Assembly: GCF_029433095.1 (NCBI RefSeq) | Contig: NZ_JARNTX010000003.1 | Span: forward strand, 186,001 to 250,000 | Reading direction: 5' to 3' | DNA length: 64,000 bases | Origin: Hymenobacter sp. YC55 | GTDB lineage: Bacteria > Bacteroidota > Bacteroidia > Cytophagales > Hymenobacteraceae | Notes under the pieces: model-generated | What the model saw: only the letters and a program-made list of their open reading frames with translations | Database searches by the model: none | What the model was told of the DNA's origin: nothing | Translations under genes and position numbers: made by a program | In this document: positions 26,907 through 35,342 of the stretch, piece by piece | Layout of the letters: each line of letters begins with the position of its first letter | Numbering within the stretch: the stretch's first letter is position 1

Positions 26907-29006
26907 ATGATAGAACCCGAGCTCACATTTCAGCAGATAAAGGAGCGCGTCGAGCTTCCCCAATTACTGGCCCATTACGGTTACGTGCGGCAGCAAGACG
27001 AAGAGCTAGGAAAAGGTAAATGGCACGTGTTCGAGGGGCCCGAACAACTAATCGTGTTTAAGGGCAGGGGAGGAGACTGGCTCTACTTCAACAGCCAGGA
27101 CGAGCGAGACAAGGGCAACGTAGTGGATTGGATGAAAAACCAAGTGAGTACGGGCCGCATTGCCGGCCTCGAGCAAGAGCCCGGCCGCAACTTATGGCAG
27201 AGCGTAAAAGACCACTTCCAATCGTATCTGAACTTGCCCCAGGCCGAGCGGTCCCGGCTCCCGTTGCCCGCCATCAGAGAAATTGCCCCCGGCGAAAAAT
27301 TTCCTAGCATTCATACCAAAGACTGCGGCCCGCTAGCGAATACAACGTACTTGGAAAGCCGTGGTATTGTTAAATCCACGCTGGAAAACCCACAGTTTGC
27401 TGGGCGTATTCTCACCCAGCTTGCTGCCGGAGCGTCCCAAGCGCCCGTGAACACTGTTTTTCCCCAGTACTGCGAAGGCCGAATTGTGGGCCTAGAAAAG
27501 GCCAGCGAGCAAATCAAAGAGCCAGTAGCTGAAAAACAGCTGGCGCGCGCCCTGTGGCTAAGTAAGTTGCCTGCTGGGCAAGCGCCAGCTCACCTCGTTG
27601 TAAGTGATTCAGCGCTGGCTACAATTTCCTACGCGCAACTGCACCCCGGCGAACAAGCCTTGTATGCGTCCACCGCGGGCTCCCTAACTGAAAACCAAAT
27701 TTTCGAACTCAAGCGACAGCTAAAGGAAGAGCAAATTCTGGGCGTCAAAGCTGCTTTTGCCAACGACCCGCGGGGACATTGCTGTGATACGCGGCTGCTG
27801 GTGGGATTTGCTGGTGAGCACAACCCGATGAAGCTAGTGCGGGAGCACGCCCACGTGCTGACCGTTGAAGTTCACACGACCAGCCCAGCTAACGTTCAGG
27901 CCATAAACGAGCAACTTAAAGGCTTTAATCGCAACCTAACCGAGCAATACCAGCAAGAAAGCGGCGAACCTAACTCACCCGCTACGGCGCAAACGCTGCG
28001 CAACGAGTTGATTAGCTCGGCCCGGCTCGGCCCCAACAGCTACCAGTTTCATGTTCCCGTGAATGTGGCGGCGTTAAGTTCGTTTAATCAAGCCATCGTT
28101 CAGAACTTGCAGTTCAGTCACAAAATCGAATTAGTTAAAAGCAAAGGCCGGAATTGGAACGAAGACGTGCAGCAGAAGCAGCTAGGGCAGCAGCAAGCAA
28201 AGGCTGTTCAGGCAGATCCGCACGCGCTTAACCTAACTCGCGCAGGCAAGCCCACTCTAGAACAGGTTGATTTACTAACTCAGCGGCAGAACCCAATCCT
28301 CTCGGAAGCCCAGGCCCGCGGAGAGCGCCGACTGGTAGTGGAATTCCGCGAGAGCCGCGACCAAATATCACAGTTGCCCACCTTGCGGGAGAACTTAGAG
28401 AAAGTAGGCTTAATTATCGACCACGGCAAGAGTTTACCCGCGCGGGAACTGCGGGAAGTTGGTATGGAGCTGACGCTTTGCTACCGACTTGATTCGCCGC
28501 AGCTGCCTGCTATCAGCCAAGTGCTAGATGCGCTAACCACCAACACAAAAGTCACCGTTATTGAGCCGGTGCAAGATGCGGCAGAACGCCGGCAGCTGGC
28601 CGCGGCCCAGGAACAAACCCAAAACCAGTTGCGGCAAGCCAGTGCGCAGGTCCAGCCTAGCAGTTCCCCTCTCCATGATCAGGCCCGATTGTCGTTTATT
28701 GCAGTGGCGGGGCCCCTGGCCAAGCAACTACGGGAAGCCGGCGCTGGCTTAGACGCGGCTCGCTTGCAGGAGCTAAGCAAGTTTCTAGTTAAGCAGCCGG
28801 AGCTACGCGCAATTGACAAAGAAAACCTAACCAAGGTGCTAGCGCTCGTCGATAAGTCGCCCGCTTTGAGTGCCAGCCCGGCGGTACAGCAGTTACGCCA
28901 AGCTATTCAGGTTTTGGAAACACCCGCCGTGGCTCCGAATCCACAAATGCCGCAGAAGTTGGAACCACCTGCTCTAGATGCGCGCAAGCGTAATGCCCGG
29001 CTCTAG
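26907..29006 (+). CDS. Toprim/CHC2-like transfer protein with degenerate motifs
   Basis: A 699-residue protein. The N-terminus (IKERVELPQLLAHYGYVRQQ, then GDWLYFNSQDERDKGNVVDW) resembles the primase CHC2 region of mobile-element Toprim proteins but lacks the zinc cysteines. Residues about 230-295 look like a Toprim fold (LVVSDSALATISYAQLHPGE, AAFANDPRGHCCDTRLL), but the usual acidic residues are replaced by Ser, Ala or Asn, so catalysis is doubtful. The C-terminal half is helical and Gln-rich. It follows the DUF3945-type gene after 130 bases and probably acts in DNA processing during transfer. Confidence 0.55.
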   Translation: MIEPELTFQQIKERVELPQLLAHYGYVRQQDEELGKGKWHVFEGPEQLIVFKGRGGDWLYFNSQDERDKGNVVDWMKNQVSTGRIAGLEQEPGRNLWQSVKDHFQSYLNLPQAERSRLPLPAIREIAPGEKFPSIHTKDCGPLANTTYLESRGIVKSTLENPQFAGRILTQLAAGASQAPVNTVFPQYCEGRIVGLEKASEQIKEPVAEKQLARALWLSKLPAGQAPAHLVVSDSALATISYAQLHPGEQALYASTAGSLTENQIFELKRQLKEEQILGVKAAFANDPRGHCCDTRLLVGFAGEHNPMKLVREHAHVLTVEVHTTSPANVQAINEQLKGFNRNLTEQYQQESGEPNSPATAQTLRNELISSARLGPNSYQFHVPVNVAALSSFNQAIVQNLQFSHKIELVKSKGRNWNEDVQQKQLGQQQAKAVQADPHALNLTRAGKPTLEQVDLLTQRQNPILSEAQARGERRLVVEFRESRDQISQLPTLRENLEKVGLIIDHGKSLPARELREVGMELTLCYRLDSPQLPAISQVLDALTTNTKVTVIEPVQDAAERRQLAAAQEQTQNQLRQASAQVQPSSSPLHDQARLSFIAVAGPLAKQLREAGAGLDAARLQELSKFLVKQPELRAIDKENLTKVLALVDKSPALSASPAVQQLRQAIQVLETPAVAPNPQMPQKLEPPALDARKRNARL

Positions 29007-29120
29007 CTAGTTGATCCGGAAAGCCAGAATCTTATTCACCTATGCAGCGCTGGTATGTGCTTGAGTACCAACGGTAGAAGCTCTACGGTTAATTTCTATA
29101 GGCAAATTTTCAATCGTCCA

Positions 29121-29140
29121 AATCATGTATATACATGATT
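29121..29140. promoter_or_regulatory. Perfect 20-bp palindrome upstream of the origin
   Basis: AATCATGTATATACATGATT is identical to its own complement. It lies alone in the 300-base gap between the Toprim-like gene and the first iteron block. It may be an operator for a dimeric regulator or a site used in replication control. No second copy was seen nearby. The rest of 29007-29302 holds no gene. Confidence 0.4.
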
Positions 29141-29302
29141 CGCCCCAGTTTTAAGTTTTGCGCTCATACTTAGAGGCTAGCAGACCAGAAATTTTCGAGT
29201 AGTCGGCTACTTAACTTAAAGTCCAACTTTTTCCGCAGCTAATATTTTATTGACTTACAGTATTTTATGATTATGATACAATATTTTTGAGATAGTTCTG
29301 AG

Positions 29303-29481
29303 TAGGAAGCCGTTACCTCTGAGATAGGAGCCCGTTACCTTCTGAGATAACTCGAAATAGGAAGCCGTTACCTTTGAGATAATATGAAGTAGGAGGCTGT
29401 TACCTCTGAGATAGTTTTAAGTAGGAGGCCGTTACCTCTGTGAGATAATTTCCAAGTAGGAAGACTTTACCTTTTGAGATA
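29303..29481 (+). repeat. Iteron block 1, six 24-bp repeats
   Basis: Six direct copies of a unit close to TAGGAAGCCGTTACCTCTG followed by AGATA start at 29303, 29325, 29358, 29390, 29422 and 29457. Spacing is about 22-35 bases, so copies lie roughly two to three helical turns apart. Copies differ at a few positions (GAAGCC, GAGCCC, GAGGCT, GAAGAC). Such arrays bind Rep_3-family initiators; the rep gene lies 340 bases downstream. Confidence 0.85.
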
Positions 29482-29603
29482 GTTTTTTATCTCACCTATA
29501 CCTTTCAAAAACCTTGAGCCTTATTCAAACTTTATTTATTAAATCTATTAATATATTAAGGGCTGCATAACCTAATGTAAGTCAACTATATATAAGCTCT
29601 AAA
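29482..29603. other. AT-rich stretch between iteron blocks, candidate unwinding element
   Basis: About 120 bases with little G or C (for example TTATTTATTAAATC and CTATTAATATATTAAG) separate the two iteron blocks. In iteron plasmids the helix is opened in such AT-rich DNA beside the repeats. No clear DnaA box was identified, so its role rests on composition and position. Confidence 0.5.
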
Positions 29604-29746
29604 TTGGAAGCCATTACCCTTGAGATAAGAAGCCGTTACCTCTGAGATAGGAGCCCGTTACCTCTGAGATAGGAAGCCGTTACCTTTGAGATAGGAGATT
29701 GTTACCTCTGAGATAATTGAAATAGGAAGCCGTTACCTTTGAGATA
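29604..29746 (+). repeat. Iteron block 2, six 24-bp repeats
   Basis: Six more copies begin at 29604, 29626, 29648, 29670, 29692 and 29723. The first five follow each other every 22 bases with TA shared between neighbours, a tight two-turn register that places bound Rep molecules on one face of the helix. The last copy ends about 75 bases before the rep start, so Rep binding here may also repress rep. Confidence 0.85.
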
Positions 29747-29819
29747 GGAGAAGAGATAAATTTTATTACTATCTGAATTTTATATCTATATCTTAGCCTT
29801 TGGTTATGTCTTACAACCT

Positions 29820-31055
29820 ATGGCTAAAAATCAATATCCGGGTACGACCTTCGAAAAGACCCGCAACCGCTGGAAAGCGCAAGTGCGCGTCAACGGCAAA
29901 ACCAAAAGCGTCGGCTACTTCAACACCCAGCCCGAGGCTTACGCCGCCGTACTGGCTGCCAAGCGCGATATGGCCCCGGCCGTCGAGCCCGAACAACTGA
30001 TGGTGCAGTCGGAAAGCGAAACGTACCGCCTTGAAATCCAGGACAGCCGCCGCACCACCACGGTGGCCCAAAGCAACGTGCTGATCGAGCACCCCTGGGC
30101 CATGACCTTACTCGAAGCTCGCATCTTCGTACTCTTGCTGCGGGGACTGCGGCGCGATGAGGCCGATAGTAAGCGCATCGTTATTCCCTTGTCGGACTTG
30201 GTGGGCGACCAGCCCATTGGTGGGCGCGGCTACCAGTACTTGCACGTGGCCATGGACGGGCTCGACGCCATTCGCATCGACCTACCTATGCCCAACCGCA
30301 AGAAAGACTATCACAAGGTGCCGCTGGTTCACTCCTTGAAGCTCGACAGCGGGCAGGGAACCATCTCCGGCTACTTCTCCAACGATGTAATTCCCTATCT
30401 CACCAACCTAACCGAGAACTTCACCCTCGGGCAGGTTGCTGATCTGCTTAGCATCAAGAGCCCCAACACCCATAAGTTCTACTGGATTATGCAGATGTGG
30501 AAGTTCAAGAGTCCACACACGGTCGACGTTGACACGCTGCGCGAGCTGACGACGGGGGAGGCCTACCCCCAGTTTGCCGACTACCGCAAGTATGTGCTGA
30601 AGCCGTCCTTGGAAGAATTGAACACGCTCAACTTCGATATCTCCTACACCGAGAAGAAAAAAGGGCGCAGCGTAAATTCCATCGAGTTTCACATCAACTA
30701 CAACGGTCCTAGCAAGCTCCAGCCCAAGCAGCTCCAGCTGCAGCTCGGGGAAGCTACGCTCCCCGTGCCAGCTCCCGAACCGCTTCAGTCCACAGTACCA
30801 GTACCTGGGGTGGCCCTCGACTTTCGCAGCCGTGTGGCCGGGCGCATGCGCAAGTTTAAACTCGAAGACTACCAGATCGAGCGCATTCTCTCGCTCACCG
30901 ATGCCGAGCTGCAAAAGCTGATGAAGGACACGCACCAATTGCTGAAAGAGTACGAGGCAGGGGCTAAAGTTTTCGACAATATAGCCGCCACGGCAATGAG
31001 CAAAATCAATGGTATGTTTCCCCGCCTTTATCCCAAACCCAAAGCCAGTGTGTAA
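29820..31055 (+). CDS. Plasmid replication initiator (Rep_3 type) with N-terminal AP2-like domain
   Basis: A 411-residue protein. Residues 6-50 (YPGTTFEKTRNRWKAQVRVN, then SVGYFNTQPEAYAAVLAAKR) have the three-strand-plus-helix pattern of AP2-type DNA-binding domains. From about residue 75 comes a Rep_3/RepB-like initiator with two winged helices: LLEARIFVLLLRGLRRDEAD, FTLGQVADLLSIKSPNTHKF, FADYRKYVLKPSLEELNTLN, FDISYTEKKKGRSVNSIEFH. It should bind the twelve iterons upstream and start replication. The fusion with an AP2-like domain is unusual among plasmid initiators known to me. The start ATG at 29820 is the first in frame. Confidence 0.88.
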   Translation: MAKNQYPGTTFEKTRNRWKAQVRVNGKTKSVGYFNTQPEAYAAVLAAKRDMAPAVEPEQLMVQSESETYRLEIQDSRRTTTVAQSNVLIEHPWAMTLLEARIFVLLLRGLRRDEADSKRIVIPLSDLVGDQPIGGRGYQYLHVAMDGLDAIRIDLPMPNRKKDYHKVPLVHSLKLDSGQGTISGYFSNDVIPYLTNLTENFTLGQVADLLSIKSPNTHKFYWIMQMWKFKSPHTVDVDTLRELTTGEAYPQFADYRKYVLKPSLEELNTLNFDISYTEKKKGRSVNSIEFHINYNGPSKLQPKQLQLQLGEATLPVPAPEPLQSTVPVPGVALDFRSRVAGRMRKFKLEDYQIERILSLTDAELQKLMKDTHQLLKEYEAGAKVFDNIAATAMSKINGMFPRLYPKPKASV

Positions 31056-31313
31056 TTCGTGAGCGGCGCTTCGTTGGCATATCATCCGCAACGGTTATGC
31101 GCGCTGGTAGCTATCCGAGCCGGAGGGTAGTAGCAAGTGCCAGAGCACTTCGCTGTTTGCCAAGCAACAGGGGAGAGTTACACCCAAATCAACCGGGCTA
31201 AGCTGAAGAAAGTAGGCCAATAAGCTGGGCAAGTCGGTTGGCGTGGCAACAACAGAATTGCTCGGGGAATTCGTGAACTTACCGGCGCCGCACTAGCTCT
31301 TTTTTCCCGCTTT

Positions 31314-32348
31314 ATGAACGTCTGCTCACTTCTTCGCGTCGTGTTTCTCAGTGCTGTGCTTGCCGTTGGTGTGCGCCCCCGTGCCTCGGCCCAGGCGCCA
31401 CCGGTCCGCACCTTTACCAATCCCTTGCGGGATGAGGGCCCCGATCCGTGGGTCACGCAGCACGGCGGATTTTATTATTACACCAACACCACGGGCAAAA
31501 ACATCACGCTCTGGAAAACCAAGGCCGTGAGTGAAGTGCACGAGGCACCGGCCACCATCGTTTGGACGCCGCCCGCCACGGGCCCCAACTCCACCCAGAT
31601 CTGGGCTCCGGAACTACATCGGCTCGATGGCAAGTGGTATCTCTACTACACGGCCACCGACAAGGCCAACCCGGGCGACCAGAGCCGGCATGTGTTCGTG
31701 CTCGAAAACGCGGGTGCCGACCCCACCACCGGCACCTGGGTCGACCGGGGCCAAGTCAACACCCGCTACCCGGGCCTCGATGGCTCGGTATTTCAACAAG
31801 GAGGGCAGCGCTACTTCCTGTACTCGGCCTACGTGGGGCCGCAAAGCGTGCTTGCCATTGCCCCCATGCAAACCCCCTGGGCGCTAGCGGCCGGTAAAGA
31901 AGTTATCATTGCCCAGCCCACGCTAGCTTGGGAAAAGGGCGGGGGCCGCCAGATTTTGGAAGGTCCCGAGTTTCTGGCCGGGCAGCAAGGCCAGCTCTTG
32001 GTGATATATTCGGCCAGTGCCTGCTGGGACGACAACTACTGCTTGGGTATGCTCACGGCACCGAAGGGAAGTGACCCCCTCAACCCCGCCTCCTGGACGA
32101 AAGCAACGGCCCCCGTTTTTCAGCCTTCGGCAAAAAATGGCGTGTGGGGCACCGGGCATAATTGCTTCACTAAGTCGCCGGATGGACGCCAGGATTGGAT
32201 TGTCTACCACGCCAAAGCGGCGGCGGATGGCAAGTGCGAAGGCCGCAGCGCGCGCATGCAGCGCTTCAGTTGGAATGCGGACGGTACGCCCCGTTTCGGG
32301 GAGCCAGTGCCGCTGACCGAGCGCCAACCCGCACCCTCGGGTGAGTAA
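31314..32348 (+). CDS. Secreted GH43 glycosidase (arabinofuranosidase/xylosidase-like)
   Basis: A 344-residue protein with a signal peptide (LLRVVFLSAVLAVGVRPRASAQ). Five-bladed propeller motifs are visible: NPLRDEGPDPWV with the catalytic-base Asp near residue 44, IWAPELHRLDGKWYLYYTA, the middle Asp in LDGSVFQQ, and the general acid Glu in QILEGPEFL near 216. FTKSPDGRQDWIVYHAKA is the usual late motif. It should remove arabinose, xylose or related side chains from plant polysaccharide. The exact substrate is unclear. It is a lone gene after rep, followed by a large perfect palindrome. Confidence 0.85.
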   Translation: MNVCSLLRVVFLSAVLAVGVRPRASAQAPPVRTFTNPLRDEGPDPWVTQHGGFYYYTNTTGKNITLWKTKAVSEVHEAPATIVWTPPATGPNSTQIWAPELHRLDGKWYLYYTATDKANPGDQSRHVFVLENAGADPTTGTWVDRGQVNTRYPGLDGSVFQQGGQRYFLYSAYVGPQSVLAIAPMQTPWALAAGKEVIIAQPTLAWEKGGGRQILEGPEFLAGQQGQLLVIYSASACWDDNYCLGMLTAPKGSDPLNPASWTKATAPVFQPSAKNGVWGTGHNCFTKSPDGRQDWIVYHAKAAADGKCEGRSARMQRFSWNADGTPRFGEPVPLTERQPAPSGE

Positions 32349-32488
32349 GCGCAGACCAGCTGATGATGGGCTTTAGTAGGATGTGCCTGAACATTTGTGT
32401 GTCAAACACTTATGGAATTTTTATTTTGGCTCAGCGGAGCACCTTTCGTACCTTTTTATTTGCCTCTCACTCCTCCCTTGCAGCTTGG

Positions 32489-32542
32489 GCCGACTGGTTT
32501 GCGTTGTGCGCACGCGCGTGCGCACAACGCAAACCAGTCGGC
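32489..32542. terminator. Perfect 54-bp palindrome between convergent genes
   Basis: The sequence from GCCGACTGGTTTGCGTTGTG at 32489 is mirrored without a single mismatch to 32542 around the centre ACGCGCGT. It can form a 27-bp stem with no loop other than the centre. It lies between the GH43 gene and the convergent epimerase gene, the place for a bidirectional terminator, although no T-run follows. The size and perfection exceed what a terminator needs. Confidence 0.55.
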
Positions 32543-32596
32543 AGTATTCGCGCGCCGAGTTGGTATTGAACCCAAGCAGACGGGCGCCCGCCGCAC

Positions 32597-33451
32597 TTAT
32601 TCTTGTAGTAGGTACTGTGCCGTATAGCGGGGGCGGTAGCCTAGCATCCGCTGCGCCTTCTCGATTCGATACACCCGGTCAATACTGCTCGGGAAGGTCC
32701 AGCCTCGTTGTTGATAAATGTGCGTAGCTTCCGGTAAACGGCGGCCAATGACGGCGGTGGGGTCGTGCTTTAGAAGGGGTAAATCGGCTTGCTCGAACGG
32801 GCTGCCCGCCGCAATGTTGAAAACCTCGAAGCTGGAAAACGGGTGTTCTAAGGCAAGCACATGGCCCAGCGCGCCGTCGCGCGCATCTAGGCCCCGGTAA
32901 AGGCGGTGGTTGGCGGCCAGGTTGGGCGATTCGGGCAAAAAGCGGCCGACTCGGAGCACCGTAGTTTCCAGGCCTTCTTTCTCGAAGAAATCCCGGCAGA
33001 GGGCTTCGGCGGCCTGTTTGGTGATGTCGTAGATGTCGCGAGGTTGCGGGGGCAATTCCTCGTCGACCCAGACGGCTTGGTGGGGATTTACTAGCGCTTG
33101 GCCGTAGATGGACGTGGTGCTTGTGTAAACAAACTTTTGGATCTGGTGCGCTACGCAGGCATCAAGCAAATGCAGCGTGCCTTCTACGTTGGTATAAACG
33201 AATTCCAACCGGGGTATTTGCAGGTCATAATGCTTGCCGTGCAAGGCGGCGGTATGAATCACGGCCCCGCAACCCCGGGTTGCTTCCAGAACAGCTTCCC
33301 TGTTGCGGATATCGAGCAGAATATCCGTGGTAGGAGCAAGCACCAAATCAGCCCCTATGACTCGGTAGCCCCGCTGACGCAGCAATAATACCACTTCCTG
33401 ACCTAGCCGGCCCGCAGAACCAGTAACGAAAATCGGTGCGGTGAAACGCAT
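32597..33451 (-). CDS. NAD(P)-dependent epimerase/dehydratase (extended SDR)
   Basis: A 284-residue protein from the ATG at 33451, giving the start MRFTAPIFVTGSAGRLGQEV with the nucleotide-binding GxxGxxG pattern. The catalytic Ser lies in YTSTTSIYGQ and the Tyr-Lys pair in YDITKQAAEAL, so all SDR residues are present. The following VLRVGRFLPESPN fits nucleotide-sugar or sugar-acid dehydrogenases. Substrate is probably a sugar or sugar acid, as in uronate dehydrogenases, but this cannot be decided. It stands alone among glycosidase genes. Confidence 0.82.
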   Translation of the reverse strand: MRFTAPIFVTGSAGRLGQEVVLLLRQRGYRVIGADLVLAPTTDILLDIRNREAVLEATRGCGAVIHTAALHGKHYDLQIPRLEFVYTNVEGTLHLLDACVAHQIQKFVYTSTTSIYGQALVNPHQAVWVDEELPPQPRDIYDITKQAAEALCRDFFEKEGLETTVLRVGRFLPESPNLAANHRLYRGLDARDGALGHVLALEHPFSSFEVFNIAAGSPFEQADLPLLKHDPTAVIGRRLPEATHIYQQRGWTFPSSIDRVYRIEKAQRMLGYRPRYTAQYLLQE

Positions 33452-33644
33452 TGTAAAAGCATTCAAGCAAGTGACAATCAGGTACAAGGCAAAACCTCAC
33501 CCTAAGACCCGGCAAGCCAAACCTTGCCTTCAAAAATACCACTACAAAGAAAAGTACAAGTATAACCAACCCCGGACGGAAGTTAAAATCTGTACTTAGT
33601 TCGAGAACGATCTGGAAAGCTGCCTAGATACAAGCGTAGAAAAA

Positions 33645-33712
33645 GAGGAGAATAGAAATAAAAAGCAGCACCTTTCGGGAGGAGAATAGAAATAAAAAGC
33701 AGCACCTTTCGG
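33645..33712 (+). repeat. Exact tandem duplication of a 34-bp unit
   Basis: The unit beginning GAGGAGAATAGAAATAAAAA and ending CACCTTTCGG is present twice without mismatch, back to back. It lies in the otherwise empty 415-base gap upstream of the fucosidase gene. It looks like a recent slippage or duplication event. The rest of the gap (33452-33866) has no gene; the fucosidase promoter must be here but no TAnnTTTG box is certain. Confidence 0.85.
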
Positions 33713-33866
33713 GTAGCTACTTATGATCTTACTACATGCTCTCCGGCTTTGCCGAGCCGTTTCATGTTTTCCTGAGACCAGTAGAAGGCACTCCTGCGTA
33801 GCGTGATCTGAAGATAGCCTATGCTATGCAAATCCCGTATCGAGCGGCTCCCTTATCACCTTGCTT

Positions 33867-35312
33867 ATGCATGCAAAAAAAGTTACTCTCGCTTTTGCCT
33901 TATTAGCTGCCACTAGTGCCCGGCCGGTGGGTGCCCAAGAGCAAGGTATTCACCCGCAATCCACTCAGTACGAAGCTCCCACCGACCCCCTGGTAAAGCA
34001 AAAGCTGGAACGCTGGCGCGACCAAAAATTCGGGTTGATACTGCACTGGGGGTTGTATGCCGTGCCGGGCATCATCGAGTCGTGGCAGTTGTGCTCGGAA
34101 GACTGGATAGAGCGTGACAGCACCGTAGCCTACGAGGACTACAAAAAGTGGTACTGGGGATTAAGTCAGCAGTTCAACCCGGTGAAGTTCAACCCCGACC
34201 AGTGGGCGGCCGTCGCGAAAAAGGCCGGCATGCGCTATTTGGTGTTTACCACCAAGCACCACGACGGCTTCAGCATGTTTGACACCAAGCAATCAGACTT
34301 CAAGATTACCAACGGGCCGTTTCGCGACAATGCGCGAGCCAACGTGGCCAAATACGTGTTCGAGGCGTTTCGCCGGGAAGGTTTTATGATCGGGGCCTAC
34401 TTCTCGAAGCCCGACTGGCACTCGCCGCAGTTCTGGTGGCCGAAGTACGCCACTCCCAACCGCAACGTCAACTACGATATCAGGAAGTACCCCTGGCGCT
34501 GGCAGCAGTACAAAAGCTTTACCTACAACCAAATCAGCGAGCTGATGCACGACTACGGCCGGATGGATATTCTGTGGCTCGACGGCGGCTGGGTGCGGCC
34601 CCGCGAAACCGTGAATGCGGAAGTGCGCTCCTGGGGCGCGCCCATTCCTGAGTTCAGCCAGGACGTAGACATGCCGCGCATTGCGGCCATGGCGCGGCAG
34701 GCCCAGCCCGGTTTGCTGCTGGTCGACCGCACCGTGCACGGCCCCTACGAAAACTACCAGACGCCCGAGCAGCGCGTGCCCGAGTTGCCGCTCGCTACCC
34801 CCTGGGAAAGCTGCCTGACTTTGGCCAACAACTGGGGCTACGTACCCAACGACACCTACAAGTCGCCCACCAAGATCATCCATTCGCTGGTGGAGGTGGT
34901 AGCCAAAGGTGGCAGCTTGCTGCTTGGCGTTGGCCCCAAGCCCGACGGCACCCTGGCCGACGAAGCCGTGACGCGGCTAGCGGTTATTGGCAAGTGGCTG
35001 GACGTGAACGGCGAGGCTATTTACAACACCCGCGCTACCGCCCGATTTCAGGACGGCCGCACCTATTTCACCCAAGGCAAAAAGGGAACCCGCTACGCTA
35101 TTGTGTGCCTACCCGAAAACCAGCCGCCGCCCGCCACCCTGGAATGGACTGGTAACCTACCCGCAAAAGGCAGCCAGCTAAAACTCCTACAAACCGGCAA
35201 AGCCGTGCAGTGGACCCGCGAAGGCAACAAAGTCAAGCTCACCCTGCCCCCTGACCTAACCCAACAGGCGGGTGCTTACCCGGCGCTGGTCTTTGCCTTT
35301 GTAGCCGAATAA
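33867..35312 (+). CDS. Secreted GH29 alpha-L-fucosidase
   Basis: A 481-residue protein starting at the ATG at 33867 with signal peptide KKVTLAFALLAATSARPVGA. GH29 hallmarks: KFGLILHWGLYAVPG, RYLVFTTKHHDGFSMFDTKQ, the nucleophile Asp near residue 240 in MDILWLDGGW, and VVAKGGSLLLGVGPKPDGTL. The C-terminal domain is a small beta sandwich. It releases alpha-linked fucose from glycans in the periplasm or outside the cell. The GH3 gene starts 31 bases later, so both are probably one operon. Confidence 0.92.
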   Translation: MHAKKVTLAFALLAATSARPVGAQEQGIHPQSTQYEAPTDPLVKQKLERWRDQKFGLILHWGLYAVPGIIESWQLCSEDWIERDSTVAYEDYKKWYWGLSQQFNPVKFNPDQWAAVAKKAGMRYLVFTTKHHDGFSMFDTKQSDFKITNGPFRDNARANVAKYVFEAFRREGFMIGAYFSKPDWHSPQFWWPKYATPNRNVNYDIRKYPWRWQQYKSFTYNQISELMHDYGRMDILWLDGGWVRPRETVNAEVRSWGAPIPEFSQDVDMPRIAAMARQAQPGLLLVDRTVHGPYENYQTPEQRVPELPLATPWESCLTLANNWGYVPNDTYKSPTKIIHSLVEVVAKGGSLLLGVGPKPDGTLADEAVTRLAVIGKWLDVNGEAIYNTRATARFQDGRTYFTQGKKGTRYAIVCLPENQPPPATLEWTGNLPAKGSQLKLLQTGKAVQWTREGNKVKLTLPPDLTQQAGAYPALVFAFVAE

Positions 35313-35342
35313 CCTCGGTTTCCGCTGTTTTACTGCTTCACT

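Noticed and set aside
29303..29746. Regular repeats that could be taken for a CRISPR array
   Set aside because: Units follow each other with overlaps or gaps of 0-11 bases, there are no spacers of uniform length, and a Rep gene lies directly downstream. They are iterons.
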